Assembly (NCBI RefSeq): GCF_004912195.1 | Contig: NZ_STGW01000002.1 | Span: 267,836 to 300,139 of the forward strand | Direction of reading: 5' to 3' | DNA: 32,304 nt | From: Nocardioides caeni | GTDB lineage: Bacteria; Actinomycetota; Actinomycetes; Propionibacteriales; Nocardioidaceae | Made by a program: the position numbers and the translations under genes | In this document: positions 11,004 to 19,781 of the stretch, piece after piece | Numbering within the stretch: position 1 is the first letter of the stretch | How the letters are laid out: every line of letters begins with the position of its first letter | The notes under the pieces: model-generated | Database searches by the model: none | What the model saw: the letters and a program-made list of their open reading frames with translations, nothing else | What the model was told of the DNA's origin: nothing

Positions 11004-12125
11004 TCAGAGCAGCACGAGGTCGTCGCGGTGCACGACCTCGCGCTCGTAGCCCGCTCCCAGCTCCCGTTTGAGGTCCTTGGAGGAGCGTCCGAGCAGGTCG
11101 GGGATCTCGGCGGCGTCGAAGTTCACGAGACCGCGGCCGACGAGTCGCCCGTCGGGGTCCAGCAGGTCGACGGGGTCGCCGGCCGTGAATTCGCCCTGGA
11201 CGCCGATGATCCCGGCGGCGAGGAGCGAGGCACGACGCTCGACAACGGCCCGGACGGCGCCGGCGTCGAGCACGAGCGCGCCCTTGCCGTCGGTCGCGTG
11301 CCGCAGCCAGAGCAGCCGGGTCGGGCGGCGCTTGCCGGTCGCGTGGAAGAGGGTGCCGGTCGGCTCGCCCGCCAGCGCGGCGCCGGCGTTGTCGGCCGAT
11401 GTCAGGACCACCGGGATGCCGGCGCCGGTCGCGATGGCGGCCGCCTCGACCTTGGTGACCATCCCGCCCGTCCCGACCCCGGCGGCACCGATCGCCCCGA
11501 CCACGACGCCGTCGAGGTCGTCCTCGGACCGCACCTCGGCGATGAGCTGGGCGCCGGGACGGGTGGGCGGGCCGTCGTAGAGGCCGTCGACGTCGGAGAG
11601 CAGCACGAGGAGGTCCGCGTGCACCAGGTGCGCGACGAGCGCGGCGAGGCGGTCGTTGTCACCGAAGCGGATCTCGCTGGTCGCCACCGTGTCGTTCTCG
11701 TTGACGATCGGCAGGACGCCCAGCTCGAGCAGCTTGGTGACGGTCTGGTGGGCGTTGCGGTAGTGCGCACGCCGGGTGACGTCGTCCAGGGTCAGGAGCA
11801 CCTGGCCGGCAGTCAGGCCATGGCGTGCCAGCTCCTCGGTGTAGCGGTGCACCAGCAACCCCTGGCCCACGGACGCGGCGGCCTGCTGGGCGGCGAGCGC
11901 CCGCGGGCGGCGCTTGAGCCCCAGGGGCGCCAGCCCGGCGGCGATCGCGCCGGAGGACACCAGGACGACCTCCACCCCGCGCGTCCGCGCATCGGCGAGT
12001 ACGTCGACCAGGTGGCTGATCCGCGCCGGGTCGATGCCGCCCTCGGCTGTCGTCAGCGACGACGAGCCGACCTTGACCACCACGCGGCGCGCAGCCGTCA
12101 CGGTGGCGCGAAGGTGGTCAGTCAC
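11004..12125 (-). CDS. proB: Glutamate 5-kinase ProB
   Basis: ProB phosphorylates glutamate with ATP in the first step of proline synthesis. The 373-aa product has an amino-acid-kinase domain with [11 protein letters not shown] (15-24), [10 protein letters not shown] (55-64), [17 protein letters not shown] and [12 protein letters not shown]-terminal PUA domain lies at about 275-360. The start is GTG at 12125, eight bases inside the end of obg: the shared bases GTGACTGA hold this start and the obg stop, so the two are probably translationally coupled. The frame stays open far upstream only because it shadows obg. proA is not in the window; the usual obg-proB-proA order is interrupted here by the phosphatase gene. 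Confidence 0.97.
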   Translation of the reverse strand: MTDHLRATVTAARRVVVKVGSSSLTTAEGGIDPARISHLVDVLADARTRGVEVVLVSSGAIAAGLAPLGLKRRPRALAAQQAAASVGQGLLVHRYTEELARHGLTAGQVLLTLDDVTRRAHYRNAHQTVTKLLELGVLPIVNENDTVATSEIRFGDNDRLAALVAHLVHADLLVLLSDVDGLYDGPPTRPGAQLIAEVRSEDDLDGVVVGAIGAAGVGTGGMVTKVEAAAIATGAGIPVVLTSADNAGAALAGEPTGTLFHATGKRRPTRLLWLRHATDGKGALVLDAGAVRAVVERRASLLAAGIIGVQGEFTAGDPVDLLDPDGRLVGRGLVNFDAAEIPDLLGRSSKDLKRELGAGYEREVVHRDDLVLL

Positions 12126-13701
12126 GGGACTGCTCGGCGGGCTCCTCGCCCGGGTCGTCCTCGAGCCACGCGTCCTGGTCGGCGGACTCCGCCGTGTCGG
12201 GGTCCTCGTCAGAGCCGATCTCGTAGGAGGTCGGGCCGTAGACGTCGGGCTGGTCGATGCGCCGGGCCACGTCGGCACGGGTCTCGCCCTCGGCGCGGTC
12301 GGGCAGCTGCTCCTGGATCTCGCGACGGCGGGCGGCCGCGGGACGGTCCTCGTGGAAGCGGTCGTCCTCGCCGCGGCGCGAGAGGTTCTCCGCGCCGGCG
12401 TCGATGCCCGGCTTGAAGTCGAAGACCACGGAGTTGTCGACGGGGCCGATGAGGACGGCGTCGCCCTCCTCCGCCCCGAGCTGCAGGAGACGGGTCTCGA
12501 CGCCGAGGCGGTTGAGCCGGTCGGCGAGGTAGCCGACCGCCTCGTCGTTGCTGAAGTCGGTCTGGCGGACCCAACGTTCCGGCTTCGTGCCGCTGACGCG
12601 CCACCCGGCACCGGTCCGCGTGACCGTGAAGCCGTCGTCGTCGACCGCCTTGGGGCGCACCACGATCCGGGCGGGGATCTCGGATGCCTTGGCGGCGCGG
12701 GCCTCGGTGACGAGCTCGGCCATCGCATAGATGAGCTCGCGGGTGCCCTCGCCGGAGACCGCGGAGATCTCGAAGACCCGCAGGCCGCGCTCGCGCAGCT
12801 CCTCGACGACCAGCTCGGCGATGCCGCGGCCGTCGGGCACGTCGACCTTGTTGAGGGCGACCAGACGCGGCCGGTCGTCGAGCCCGCCGTAGCGGCGCAG
12901 CTCGTCCTCGATCACGTCCAGGTCGTCGACGGGGTTGCGGCCCGGCTCGAGGGTGGCCGTGTCGAGGACGTGCACCAGTGCGGCGCACCGCTCGATGTGC
13001 CGCAGGAAGTCGTGCCCCAGGCCGCGGCCCTCGGCCGCACCCTCGATGAGGCCGGGTACGTCGGCGACCGTGTAGGTCACCTCGCCCGCGGTCACGACAC
13101 CGAGGTTCGGGACCAGCGTCGTGAACGGGTAGTCGGCGATCTTGGGTCGAGCCCGCGAGATCGCTGCGATCAGGCTCGACTTGCCGGCGCTCGGGAACCC
13201 GACCAGACCGATGTCGGCGACCACCTTGAGCTCGAGGACGACCTCGAGCTCGTCACCAGGCTCGCCGAGCAGCGCGAAGCCGGGGGCCTTGCGCGACTTC
13301 GACGCGAGGGCGGCGTTGCCCAGACCACCGCGACCGCCCTGCGCGATCACGAGCTCGGCGCCGGGGCCGACCAGGTCGGCCACGACCTCGCCGTTGCGGT
13401 GCTTCACCACGGTGCCGGAGGGCACCGGCAGCACCAGGTCGGCGCCGTGGGCGCCGTTGCGCCGGTCACCGGCGCCATGACCACCGTGCTCGGCCCGACG
13501 GCGCGGGCTGTGGTGGTAGTCGAGGAGGGTCGTGACGTCGGGGTCGACGCGCAGGATGATCGAGCCGCCCGGGCCACCGTTGCCGCCGTCGGGTCCGCCG
13601 AGGGGCTTGAACTTCTCACGGTGCACGGACGCCACGCCGTGGCCGCCGCGTCCGGCGGCGACGTGCAGGGTCACCCGGTCGACGAAGGTGGGGACGGCCA
13701 T
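12118..13701 (-). CDS. obg: Obg/CgtA GTPase
   Basis: Obg is an essential GTPase for 50S subunit maturation that also links to (p)ppGpp. The 527-aa product has the Gly-rich Obg domain (1-158, including [13 protein letters not shown]). The G domain has GFPSAGKS (168-175), switch-side [16 protein letters not shown] and an SAVSGEG motif. The C-terminal OCT domain is at about 350-430, followed by an acidic disordered tail with many Asp/Glu to the end, as in actinobacterial Obg. The ATG has no good Shine-Dalgarno; AAAGAT ends 6 nt before it, suggesting a leaderless mRNA from its own promoter. This fits the hairpin that separates it from rpmA. Its stop overlaps the proB start. Confidence 0.98.
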   Translation of the reverse strand: MAVPTFVDRVTLHVAAGRGGHGVASVHREKFKPLGGPDGGNGGPGGSIILRVDPDVTTLLDYHHSPRRRAEHGGHGAGDRRNGAHGADLVLPVPSGTVVKHRNGEVVADLVGPGAELVIAQGGRGGLGNAALASKSRKAPGFALLGEPGDELEVVLELKVVADIGLVGFPSAGKSSLIAAISRARPKIADYPFTTLVPNLGVVTAGEVTYTVADVPGLIEGAAEGRGLGHDFLRHIERCAALVHVLDTATLEPGRNPVDDLDVIEDELRRYGGLDDRPRLVALNKVDVPDGRGIAELVVEELRERGLRVFEISAVSGEGTRELIYAMAELVTEARAAKASEIPARIVVRPKAVDDDGFTVTRTGAGWRVSGTKPERWVRQTDFSNDEAVGYLADRLNRLGVETRLLQLGAEEGDAVLIGPVDNSVVFDFKPGIDAGAENLSRRGEDDRFHEDRPAAARRREIQEQLPDRAEGETRADVARRIDQPDVYGPTSYEIGSDEDPDTAESADQDAWLEDDPGEEPAEQSRD

Positions 13702-13720
13702 GGGTTCATCTTTTCAACTC

Positions 13721-13755
13721 GGTGGTTGAGGTGCGAGCTTGCGAACCTCGAAACC
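13721..13755. repeat. Dispersed repeat copy in the rpmA-obg spacer
   Basis: Read on the minus strand, it starts GGTTTCGAGG and ends CGCACCTCAACC with a self-complementary middle (TTCGCAAGCTCG). The copy at 30813-30846 shares both ends and differs only in the middle. It lies between the rpmA terminator-like hairpin and the obg start. Confidence 0.75.
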
Positions 13756-13762
13756 AAATGGA

Positions 13763-13793
13763 CGAAGGGCGCCCCACACGGGGACGCCCTTCG
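13763..13793 (-). terminator. Hairpin after rpmA
   Basis: CGAAGGGCG and CCCC pair with GGGG and CGCCCTTCG, with a single-base bulge and a 4-nt ACAC loop: 13 base pairs. It sits 27 bp past the rpmA stop. On the minus strand it is followed by TCCATTTGGTTT, a moderately T-rich tail. A Rho-independent terminator or attenuator between rplU-rpmA and obg is likely. Confidence 0.7.
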
Positions 13794-13819
13794 ATGCCGG
13801 AAGCAGGGTGAGCGTCAGC

Positions 13820-14074
13820 TCACTCGCCCGGGAGGATGTTGACGACCCGACGGCCGCGCTTCTTGCCGAAGTCGACCGAGCCGGGGATCAGCGCGAACAG
13901 CGTGTCGTCCTTGCCCCGACCGACACCCGAGCCCGGGTGGAAGTGGGTGCCGCGCTGGCGGACGATGATCTCGCCGGCGTTGACGACCTGGCCGCCGAAG
14001 CGCTTGACGCCGAGGCGCTGGGCGTTGGAGTCGCGGCCGTTCTTGGTGGACGCTGCGCCCTTCTTGTGTGCCAT
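13820..14074 (-). CDS. rpmA: 50S ribosomal protein L27
   Basis: L27 is an 84-aa large-subunit protein near the peptidyl-transferase centre. It starts [29 protein letters not shown], an unmistakable L27 N-terminus with no Firmicutes-type cleavable extension. It contains the conserved [10 protein letters not shown] and [12 protein letters not shown]. Length is normal. GAAGGA lies 7 nt before the ATG. It follows rplU by 39 nt, the near-universal order, and is followed by a hairpin before obg. Confidence 0.99.
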   Translation of the reverse strand: MAHKKGAASTKNGRDSNAQRLGVKRFGGQVVNAGEIIVRQRGTHFHPGSGVGRGKDDTLFALIPGSVDFGKKRGRRVVNILPGE

Positions 14075-14113
14075 GTTCAGTCCTTCGAGGGGTGTGTCGA
14101 GCCCGGGTGGGAC

Positions 14114-14419
14114 TCAGAGCGAGATGTCGGTGACCTTGACCTGGGTGTACTTCTGGCGGTGACCCTGGCGCTTCTTGTAGCCGGTCTTGTTCTTGTACTT
14201 CTGGATGATGATCTTCGGGCCCTTGGTGCCACCGAGGACCTCGACCGTCACCGACGCCTTGTCCAGACCGGTGGTGGTGCCCTTGTCGCCGTCGTCCGCG
14301 AGCAGGACCGGCAGGGCCAGCGTCTCGCCGCCCGGCGTCGCGACCTTGTCGATCTCGATGACGTCGCCGACGGCGACCTTCTCCTGCTTCGCGCCTGCGC
14401 GCACGATCGCGTACACCAC
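14114..14419 (-). CDS. rplU: 50S ribosomal protein L21
   Basis: L21 binds 23S rRNA. The 101-aa product reads [26 protein letters not shown] and ends with the L21 signature [18 protein letters not shown]. Two adjacent GTG codons (14419 and 14416) can both start it. AAGGAG at 14426-14431 is 6 nt from the first and 9 nt from the second; I chose the first. An upstream ATG in frame at 14470 would add 17 residues unlike L21 and ignore the Shine-Dalgarno. It is the first gene of rplU-rpmA, with its own leader and promoter downstream of rne. Confidence 0.98.
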   Translation of the reverse strand: MVYAIVRAGAKQEKVAVGDVIEIDKVATPGGETLALPVLLADDGDKGTTTGLDKASVTVEVLGGTKGPKIIIQKYKNKTGYKKRQGHRQKYTQVKVTDISL

Positions 14420-14425
14420 CGCGGG

Positions 14426-14431
14426 CTCCTT
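14426..14431 (-). promoter_or_regulatory. Ribosome binding site deciding the rplU start
   Basis: AAGGAG on the minus strand is the strongest Shine-Dalgarno near rplU. It fixes the start at the GTG pair 14416-14419 rather than the upstream in-frame ATG. Confidence 0.8.
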
Positions 14432-14477
14432 CAATCGATCTTCATGAACGTCTACGTCTGCAGCACACACAAGCCAT

Positions 14478-14502
14478 CCGCTTCACCGAATCGGTGATCC
14501 GG
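14478..14502 (-). promoter_or_regulatory. Hairpin in the rplU leader
   Basis: TCACCGA and TCGGTGA are perfect 7-bp arms around one base (14483-14497), with CCG/CGG outside after two mismatches. It lies in the predicted untranslated leader of rplU-rpmA, about 60 nt before the start. Autoregulatory leaders are known for L21 operons in other phyla. I cannot match this one to a known class. Confidence 0.35.
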
Positions 14503-14545
14503 GTGCCGGCAGAAACGGCGCGCCTCGGCAGCGCACCGACGATCA

Positions 14546-14574
14546 ATAGTAGGGGTCGGGCCTCGTTCCACCAA
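14546..14574 (-). promoter_or_regulatory. Candidate promoter for rplU-rpmA
   Basis: On the minus strand TTGGTG (14569-14574) is followed after 17 bp by TACTAT (14546-14551). The predicted start lies near 14539, giving a leader of about 120 nt. It lies in the 187-bp gap between the rne stop and rplU. A nearby GCGAGCTCGC palindrome followed by GTTTTGG could be the rne terminator. Confidence 0.5.
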
Positions 14575-14606
14575 AACGCGAGCTCGCACGCTCGGTGGAC
14601 CGGGGC

Positions 14607-17600
14607 TCAGCGCTTGCGCGCACCCTTCTTCTTGATCGGCACGTGCTCGACGTGCGGCTCTGCCGGCGTCTCGACCGGGGCCTCCCCGGATGATGCCGCC
14701 GACCCCGCGGGCTCCGCGGCGCCGTCGCTCGTCGGAGGTCCCGCCGGTCGCGTGGCCGCGCGGCGACGCGTCCGGGTCACCACCGTGGTGACCGGCGCCG
14801 CCGGGGCCGGCGGCTCCTCCGACTCCTCCGCCTGCACGGGCTCGACAGGCTGCTCGGGTTCGACGGGCTGCTCGGGCTGCTCGGGGGCCTGTGCCGCTGG
14901 CTCCTCGGCTGGCTCGGGGGCCGACTCCTCGGGGAAGGTCGGCACGGCGGCCGTCTCCACGGTGGGCTCCGCGACCGGCTCGGTCGCGGGCTCCTCCGTG
15001 GGCTCGGGTGCCGCGTCGGGGACGACCTCGGCGGCCGGCTCGGCGGCCGGCTCGGCGGCCGGCTCGACCGCGCTCTCCTCGGGCGCCGGCTTCGCCATGG
15101 CAGCGATGTCCTTGGGCGACGGCACCGGTTTCGCGCTCGCGTCCGGTGCGTCCTGGCCGCCGCCGGAGCCGTCCTGGCCCTGACCGCCCTTGCCCTTGCC
15201 CTTGCGGCGACCGCGGCGGGGCTCCTCCTCGCCGGCGACGCTGCCGCGCTTGGGCTCGACCGGGAGGTCGTGGACCACGATGCCGCGACCCTGGCAATGC
15301 GAGCAGTTCTCGCTGAACGCCTCCAGCAGACCCGTGCCGATGCGCTTGCGGGTCATCTGGACCAGGCCCAGCGAGGTGACCTCGGCGACCTGGTGGCGGG
15401 TGCGGTCACGGCCCAGGCACTCGACGAGGCGACGCAGGACGAGGTCCCGGTTGGCCTCCAGCACCATGTCGATGAAGTCGACCACGATGATGCCGCCGAT
15501 GTCGCGCAGCCGCAGCTGACGCACGATCTCCTCGGCCGCCTCCAGGTTGTTCTTGGTGACGGTCTCCTCGAGGTTGCCGCCCGAACCGGTGAACTTGCCG
15601 GTGTTGACGTCGACGACCGTCATCGCCTCCGTGCGGTCGATCACCAGCGATCCACCCGAGGGCAGCCAGACCTTGCGGTCGAGGCCCTTGGCGATCTGCT
15701 CGTCGACGCGGTGCAGCGCGAACAGGTCCGGCCCGTTGGCCGGGTCGTGGCGCTCGAGGCGCTCCGCGAGGTCCGGGGCGATCTGGTCGACGTACTCCTT
15801 GACCGAGCTCCAGGCCTCGTCGCCCTCGACGACGAGCTTGGCGAAGTCCTCGGTGAACAGGTCACGCACGACCTTCAGGGTCAGGTCGGGCTCGCCGTGG
15901 AGGAGCTGGGGTGCGTTGCCCTTGGCGACCTTGGCCTCGATGGCCTCCCACTTGGCCTTGAGCCGCTCGACGTCGCGGGTCAGCTCCTCCTCCGAGGCGC
16001 CCTCGGCGGCCGTGCGGACGATGACGCCGGCCGACGCGGGCACGGCCTCCTTGAGAAGTGCCTTGAGGCGCGCACGCTCGGTGTCGGGCAGCTTGCGGGA
16101 GATGCCCGAGGTCGTGCCGTCAGGCACGTAGACGAGGAAGCGGCCGGCCAGGCTGACCTGGCTGGTGAGCCGGGCGCCCTTGTGGCCGATCGGATCCTTG
16201 GTCACCTGGACCAGCACGGCCTGGCCGGACTGCAGGACCGCCTCGATCTTGCGAGGCTGGCCCTCCTTGTGACCCAGCGACGACCAGTTGACCTCGCCGG
16301 CGTAGAGCACGGCGTTGCGGCCCTTGCCGATGTCGATGAACGCAGCCTCCATCGACGGCAGGACGTTCTGGACCCGACCCAGGTAGACGTTGCCGATGAG
16401 CGAGGTCTGGGACTCCCGGGCGACGTAGTGCTCGACGAGCACCTTGTCCTCGAGCACGGCGATCTGGGTGAGATCCTTGCGCTGGCGGATCGCCATGACC
16501 CGCTCCACCGACTCACGGCGGGCCAGGAACTCGGCCTCGCTCACGATCGGTGCGCGGCGGCGTCCGGCCTCGCGACCCTCGCGGCGGCGCTGCTTCTTGG
16601 CCTCCAGGCGCGTCGATCCCGCGATGGACGTGATCTCGTCCTCCGACGAGCGCGGCTTGCGCACCCGGGTCACGGTGTTCTCGGGGTCGTCGCCCGAGTC
16701 GTCGCCGCTCCCCTCGCCGCCACCCTCGCCCGCACGCCGGCGTCGGCGCCGACGGCGCGAGGACGACGAACCGCCCTGGCCGCCCTGGCCCTGACCACCC
16801 TGGCCGTTGTCGTCGTTCTCGTCGTCGGTGTCGTCGGCGGCATCGGCACCGTCGTCGCCCTCCGACTGGACGGCCTGGCCCGACGGACCGGACTGGCCGG
16901 CCTTGTCGCCCTTCGCGGGCCCACCGGACTGGTTGTTCCTCGTTCGCTGGTTGCGCTGGCCGCCCTGGTTGCGCTGGTTGCCCTGTCGGCCCTGCTCAGC
17001 GGAGTCGGCGCCGTCGGTGCCGTCAGTGCCCTCGGTGTCGTCGGAACCGTCGACAGGAGCAGAGTCGGCCGAGTCCTCGTCCTCGTCCTCGCCGTCGTCC
17101 CCGGCACCGTTCGCGCCCGCCGGCTTGCGACGACGACGACCACCGCGGCGACGACGACGACGCGGTGCCGAGGACGTGCCGTCCCCTGCCTCGTCCTCGT
17201 CCTCGTCGGACTCGTCGGACTCGTCGGTCTCGTCCGTGCCGTCCGTGGCTTCGGTGGCCACGTCCGTGGCCTCGGCGGGGGTCTCGTCCGCGGCCTCGGC
17301 AGTGGCCGCGGCAGTGGTCTCGTCGGCAGTGGTCTCGTCCGCCGCACCTTCGGTGACCTCCTCGGTCACCTGGTCCACGGTCGTGTCAACGGCGTCCGGC
17401 ACCGGCGCCTCGGCAGCGAGCGGCTCAGCCGTCGCGGCCTCATCCCCCGTCGGCAGGGCGAGCTGATCGGGATCGACGTCGGCCGGCTTCGCAGCGGTCT
17501 TCTTGGCAACCGTCTTCTTGGCGGCCGTCTTCTTGGCGGCCGTCTTCTTGGCAGCGGTCTTCTTCGCCGCCGTCTTCCTGGCCGGCGCCTTCTCCGCTGA

Positions 17601-17909
17601 CTTGGTCGGCGTCGCGCCGTCCTCCTCGCCAGACGCGGCAGCCGCAGCGGTCTTCGCCGGCGCCTTCTTCGCGGCCGTCTTCTTCGCAGCGGTCTTCTTC
17701 GCCGCCGTCTTCTTCGCCGGCTTCGCGGGCTTCTCGGGGGCGTCGACCCCGTCCGCCTCGGCAGCGGGCGGCTCGGCCCGGGTCTCGGCGGCCTTCTCGG
17801 CGACCGGCTCGGCCGGGACGTCGACCGGAGCGGCGGCTGCCGGCTGCTGGTCGGCGTTCTCCGCCGCCTTCTGGTCCTCGGCGGGGGTGTTCGTGGGCGC
17901 GTCACTCAT
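14607..17909 (-). CDS. rne: Ribonuclease E/G with long disordered extensions
   Basis: RNase E/G makes single-strand endonucleolytic cuts in mRNA decay and rRNA maturation. The 1100-aa product starts at ATG 17909 behind a strong GGAGGAGA. Residues 1-460 are low complexity: Ala/Glu-rich, then histone-H1-like KKTAAKKTAAK blocks (about 60-140), an acidic Asp/Glu/Thr stretch, an Arg-rich RRRRRRGGRRRR patch, Gly/Gln/Asn-rich sequence and a second Arg patch. The catalytic core follows: S1 domain IGNVYLGRVQNVLPSMEAAFIDIG near 500-525, then catalytic Asp residues in VVDVNTGKFTG (near 766) and IVVDFIDM. The zinc-link CSHCQG is near 871. The C-terminus is Pro/Glu/Ala-rich and ends KKKGARKR. A central core flanked by disordered arms is the actinobacterial RNase E layout. 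It follows the DUF2344 gene. Confidence 0.96.
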   Translation of the reverse strand: MSDAPTNTPAEDQKAAENADQQPAAAAPVDVPAEPVAEKAAETRAEPPAAEADGVDAPEKPAKPAKKTAAKKTAAKKTAAKKAPAKTAAAAASGEEDGATPTKSAEKAPARKTAAKKTAAKKTAAKKTAAKKTVAKKTAAKPADVDPDQLALPTGDEAATAEPLAAEAPVPDAVDTTVDQVTEEVTEGAADETTADETTAAATAEAADETPAEATDVATEATDGTDETDESDESDEDEDEAGDGTSSAPRRRRRRGGRRRRKPAGANGAGDDGEDEDEDSADSAPVDGSDDTEGTDGTDGADSAEQGRQGNQRNQGGQRNQRTRNNQSGGPAKGDKAGQSGPSGQAVQSEGDDGADAADDTDDENDDNGQGGQGQGGQGGSSSSRRRRRRRRAGEGGGEGSGDDSGDDPENTVTRVRKPRSSEDEITSIAGSTRLEAKKQRRREGREAGRRRAPIVSEAEFLARRESVERVMAIRQRKDLTQIAVLEDKVLVEHYVARESQTSLIGNVYLGRVQNVLPSMEAAFIDIGKGRNAVLYAGEVNWSSLGHKEGQPRKIEAVLQSGQAVLVQVTKDPIGHKGARLTSQVSLAGRFLVYVPDGTTSGISRKLPDTERARLKALLKEAVPASAGVIVRTAAEGASEEELTRDVERLKAKWEAIEAKVAKGNAPQLLHGEPDLTLKVVRDLFTEDFAKLVVEGDEAWSSVKEYVDQIAPDLAERLERHDPANGPDLFALHRVDEQIAKGLDRKVWLPSGGSLVIDRTEAMTVVDVNTGKFTGSGGNLEETVTKNNLEAAEEIVRQLRLRDIGGIIVVDFIDMVLEANRDLVLRRLVECLGRDRTRHQVAEVTSLGLVQMTRKRIGTGLLEAFSENCSHCQGRGIVVHDLPVEPKRGSVAGEEEPRRGRRKGKGKGGQGQDGSGGGQDAPDASAKPVPSPKDIAAMAKPAPEESAVEPAAEPAAEPAAEVVPDAAPEPTEEPATEPVAEPTVETAAVPTFPEESAPEPAEEPAAQAPEQPEQPVEPEQPVEPVQAEESEEPPAPAAPVTTVVTRTRRRAATRPAGPPTSDGAAEPAGSAASSGEAPVETPAEPHVEHVPIKKKGARKR
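15029..15064 (-). repeat. 12-bp tandem repeat inside rne (C-terminal tail)
   Basis: CGGCGGCCGGCT occurs three times in tandem on the plus strand, encoding EPAA units in the disordered C-terminal arm. Its length probably varies between strains. Confidence 0.8.
17487..17730 (-). repeat. 15-bp repeat tracts inside rne encoding KKTAA units
   Basis: Two blocks of 15-bp units of the type GTCTTCTTGGCGGCC (plus strand) sit at about 17487-17585 and 17650-17730. They are separated by a Gly/Glu/Thr spacer. They encode Lys-Lys-Thr-Ala-Ala repeats resembling histone H1 or HupB tails, probably for nucleic-acid binding. Confidence 0.8.
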
Positions 17910-18221
17910 GGCGCTTCTCCTCCACCCGGGCGACTCGCGTCCGGGGTGTCATTCGGCACTCACGCGACGCGCGGTGCCGTAAGCCTTCGTGGGACGACAC
18001 CCTCCGCGGAGCGTCACTGGCCGCCGGTTCCTCGCCTGCCGCGGTCGCGGGGTGCGTCGCGTCGGGCGGGGGCCCACCGTCCACTGTGCCGTCCGGTCAG
18101 CGAGCTGCCGAGCGGCGAGAACGTCGTCGGATCTCACTCCGCGCTGTCCGGTAGGACGCGCAGGGTGGATCTGTGGCGAGTATCGCACACCGGATCGGCG
18201 CGTCCGGCATTCGTCGACCGC
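17910..18221 (-). other. 312-bp intergenic region upstream of rne
   Basis: No convincing gene lies here on either strand. Next to rne is its Shine-Dalgarno. CGGCAC (17954-17959) and GTGCCG (17974-17979) can form a hairpin, with CGCG words in the loop, in the rne 5' leader. GATACT (minus strand, 18179-18184) could be a -10 for rne, giving a leader of more than 250 nt, but no matching -35 is visible. A long leader would allow feedback of the kind known for E. coli rne; that is inference. Confidence 0.45.
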
Positions 18222-18950
18222 TCAGCGAGCCTCGAGCGGGTCGCCGATGGTCCCGGTGTCCCGGTCGAGGACGCCCTGGGCGGCACGGGTGAGCAGGGCC
18301 GTGGCGGGCGTCGCGAGAGCGCCGGTCTCCCGCAACCCGGTGAGCACGTCGTCGGGACGGACCGCGGGCACGGTGTGGGCGAGGAGCAGGTCCAGGGCGG
18401 CGCCGACCGAGCCGTCGACGACGTCCATCCGCGCGACAGCGGCGCGGCAGTCGAAGGACCGCAGGCCCTTCTTCGTCATCCGCTCGACGGTGACCGACTC
18501 CGCGGCGAGGAAGGCCTGGACAGCGGGCGCGACGACCTCGACGGCCAGGTCGCCGAGGTCGATCTGCCAGCGGCTCGCGGTGAGGAGGTCGGAGAGCGAT
18601 CCTTCGAGCGAGGTGGCAGCGTCGACGACAGCGACGACGTCGAGTCCATCGGGCAGCGCAGCGTCGAGAGCCGCGCCGACCTCGGCGGGATCGCGGACCG
18701 CGGCGAGTCCCAGCTCGACGTACTCCGACTCACTGGCCGCCCCGGTCGGGGCTGCGCCGGCGTAGGAGATGCGCGGGTGTGGGTGGAAGCCCGAGGAGTA
18801 GGCCATCGGGATCTCGGCGCGGACCACCGCACGCTCGATCGCCCGGCTGACGTCGCGGTGGCTGGTGAACCGGAGACGGCCCCGCTTGGCGTACCGGATC
18901 CGGAGCCTCTGGACCGGCGGTGCCTGCTGCTCGGGCTGCTGTCGACTCAC
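18222..18950 (-). CDS. TIGR03936/DUF2344 radical-SAM-associated protein
   Basis: This 242-aa protein belongs to the family always found with TIGR03960 radical SAM enzymes; in some genomes the two are fused. Its own function is unknown; tRNA or ribosome-linked modification is often suggested from neighbours. The N-terminal signature is LRIRYAKRGRLRFTSHRDVSRAIERA, followed by PMAYSSGFHPHPRISYAGAAPTG. The start is GTG at 18950, because TAGGCT ends exactly 7 nt before it (leaderless). An ATG at 19025 would add 25 residues unlike the family and run into the divergent promoter. The expected radical SAM partner is 1.5 kb upstream, separated by two opposite-strand genes. rne follows after 312 bp. Confidence 0.9.
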   Translation of the reverse strand: MSRQQPEQQAPPVQRLRIRYAKRGRLRFTSHRDVSRAIERAVVRAEIPMAYSSGFHPHPRISYAGAAPTGAASESEYVELGLAAVRDPAEVGAALDAALPDGLDVVAVVDAATSLEGSLSDLLTASRWQIDLGDLAVEVVAPAVQAFLAAESVTVERMTKKGLRSFDCRAAVARMDVVDGSVGAALDLLLAHTVPAVRPDDVLTGLRETGALATPATALLTRAAQGVLDRDTGTIGDPLEAR

Positions 18951-18957
18951 GCGGGCC

Positions 18958-18963
18958 AGCCTA
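18958..18963 (-). promoter_or_regulatory. -10 element for leaderless DUF2344 gene
   Basis: TAGGCT on the minus strand is followed by 7 nt and then the GTG start. No Shine-Dalgarno is present. The predicted transcription start coincides with the start codon. Confidence 0.6.
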
Positions 18964-19026
18964 GGCGCAGGAGCCGGTCCGACCCGAACCGCCGACGGGT
19001 GGCAGACGCGGTCGCTCGACTGCATC

Positions 19027-19032
19027 TAGGCT
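19027..19032 (+). promoter_or_regulatory. -10 element for leaderless DUF4190 gene
   Basis: TAGGCT is followed by 7 nt and GTG at 19040. It is the same hexamer and spacing as the divergent DUF2344 gene, and the two -10 boxes lie 63 bp apart. No clear -35 is seen. Confidence 0.6.
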
Positions 19033-19039
19033 GTGCCGG

Positions 19040-19777
19040 GTGAGCGATCCCTACGGCAACAACCCGTACGGCAACGACCCCTACAGCAAGCCCCCTCAGG
19101 GCGGCCAGGGACAGCCGGGCCAGAACCCCTACAGCCCGCCGGCCCAGCCGACCTACGGCGGCGGCAACGGTGGCGGCGGTTACGGCGGCGGCTACGGCGG
19201 TGGCGGCTATCCGGGCGGCTCCGACCCGATCGGCCCCAAGACCGACGGCATCTCGATCGCTGCGCTCGTGCTGTCCTTCCTCTGCTGCCTCGCGCCGATC
19301 GGCGTGATCCTCGGCATCGTCGGGATCAGCCGGACCAAGGGCGGGCAGCGCAAGGGTCGCGGGCTCGCGATCGCTGCCATCGTCGTCGGCATCCTGATGT
19401 CGATCCTCGTCGGCGTCCTGGTCGCGGTCGGCGTGTTCTTCGCCAACAAGGTGGTCACCCCCGACAACGCCGAGGTCGGCCAGTGCATCGACGTCGATGA
19501 GAACGACGACACCGTCTTCCTCTACGACAAGGACTGCGACGGGGACCACGACGCCGAGATCATCGGGGTCGAGGACGTCACCAGCGACAACATCGACACC
19601 ATCAACAGCGACATGGTGGGCTTCTGCGACACGCTGCTGTCGGACGAGGACAGGGCCAAGCTGGCGGAGGTCGCCAACCTAGAGATCAGCGCCGTCACGG
19701 AGGACCCGGACGACATCTCGACCGGTGACACGATCGTCTGCTACGCGGAGGGTGACCTCGACGGACCGATCCTCTGA
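19040..19777 (+). CDS. DUF4190 / septum-formation-like membrane protein, copy 1
   Basis: This 245-aa protein has unknown function. The N-terminal 65 residues are Gly/Tyr/Pro/Asn-rich (NPYGNDPYS, then GGGYGGGYGGGGY), a disordered cytoplasmic tail. A DUF4190-type pair of membrane helices follows: 71-96 (with CC at 82-83) and 108-134, joined by a basic RTKGGQRKGRG loop. The external domain (140-245) starts AEVGQCIDV and has DKDCDGDHDAEIIGV, matching the Septum_form pattern VGxC...C..xHDAEV. Its four cysteines (149, 166, 196, about 233) suggest two disulfides. The GTG start is placed by the leaderless -10 box. It is followed after 4 nt by a paralogue. A role in envelope or division complexes is only a guess from the domain name. 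Confidence 0.85.
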   Translation: MSDPYGNNPYGNDPYSKPPQGGQGQPGQNPYSPPAQPTYGGGNGGGGYGGGYGGGGYPGGSDPIGPKTDGISIAALVLSFLCCLAPIGVILGIVGISRTKGGQRKGRGLAIAAIVVGILMSILVGVLVAVGVFFANKVVTPDNAEVGQCIDVDENDDTVFLYDKDCDGDHDAEIIGVEDVTSDNIDTINSDMVGFCDTLLSDEDRAKLAEVANLEISAVTEDPDDISTGDTIVCYAEGDLDGPIL

Positions 19778-19781
19778 TCGG

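Noticed and set aside
15270..17600. 776-codon plus-strand open frame opposite rne
   Set aside because: It is antisense to a well-supported RNase E/G and has Leu/Val/Gly/Arg-skewed composition typical of shadow frames in GC-rich DNA. It has no recognisable domain.
17487..17730. 15-bp repeats as a CRISPR array
   Set aside because: Units are contiguous without spacers, in frame with rne, and encode KKTAA peptides.
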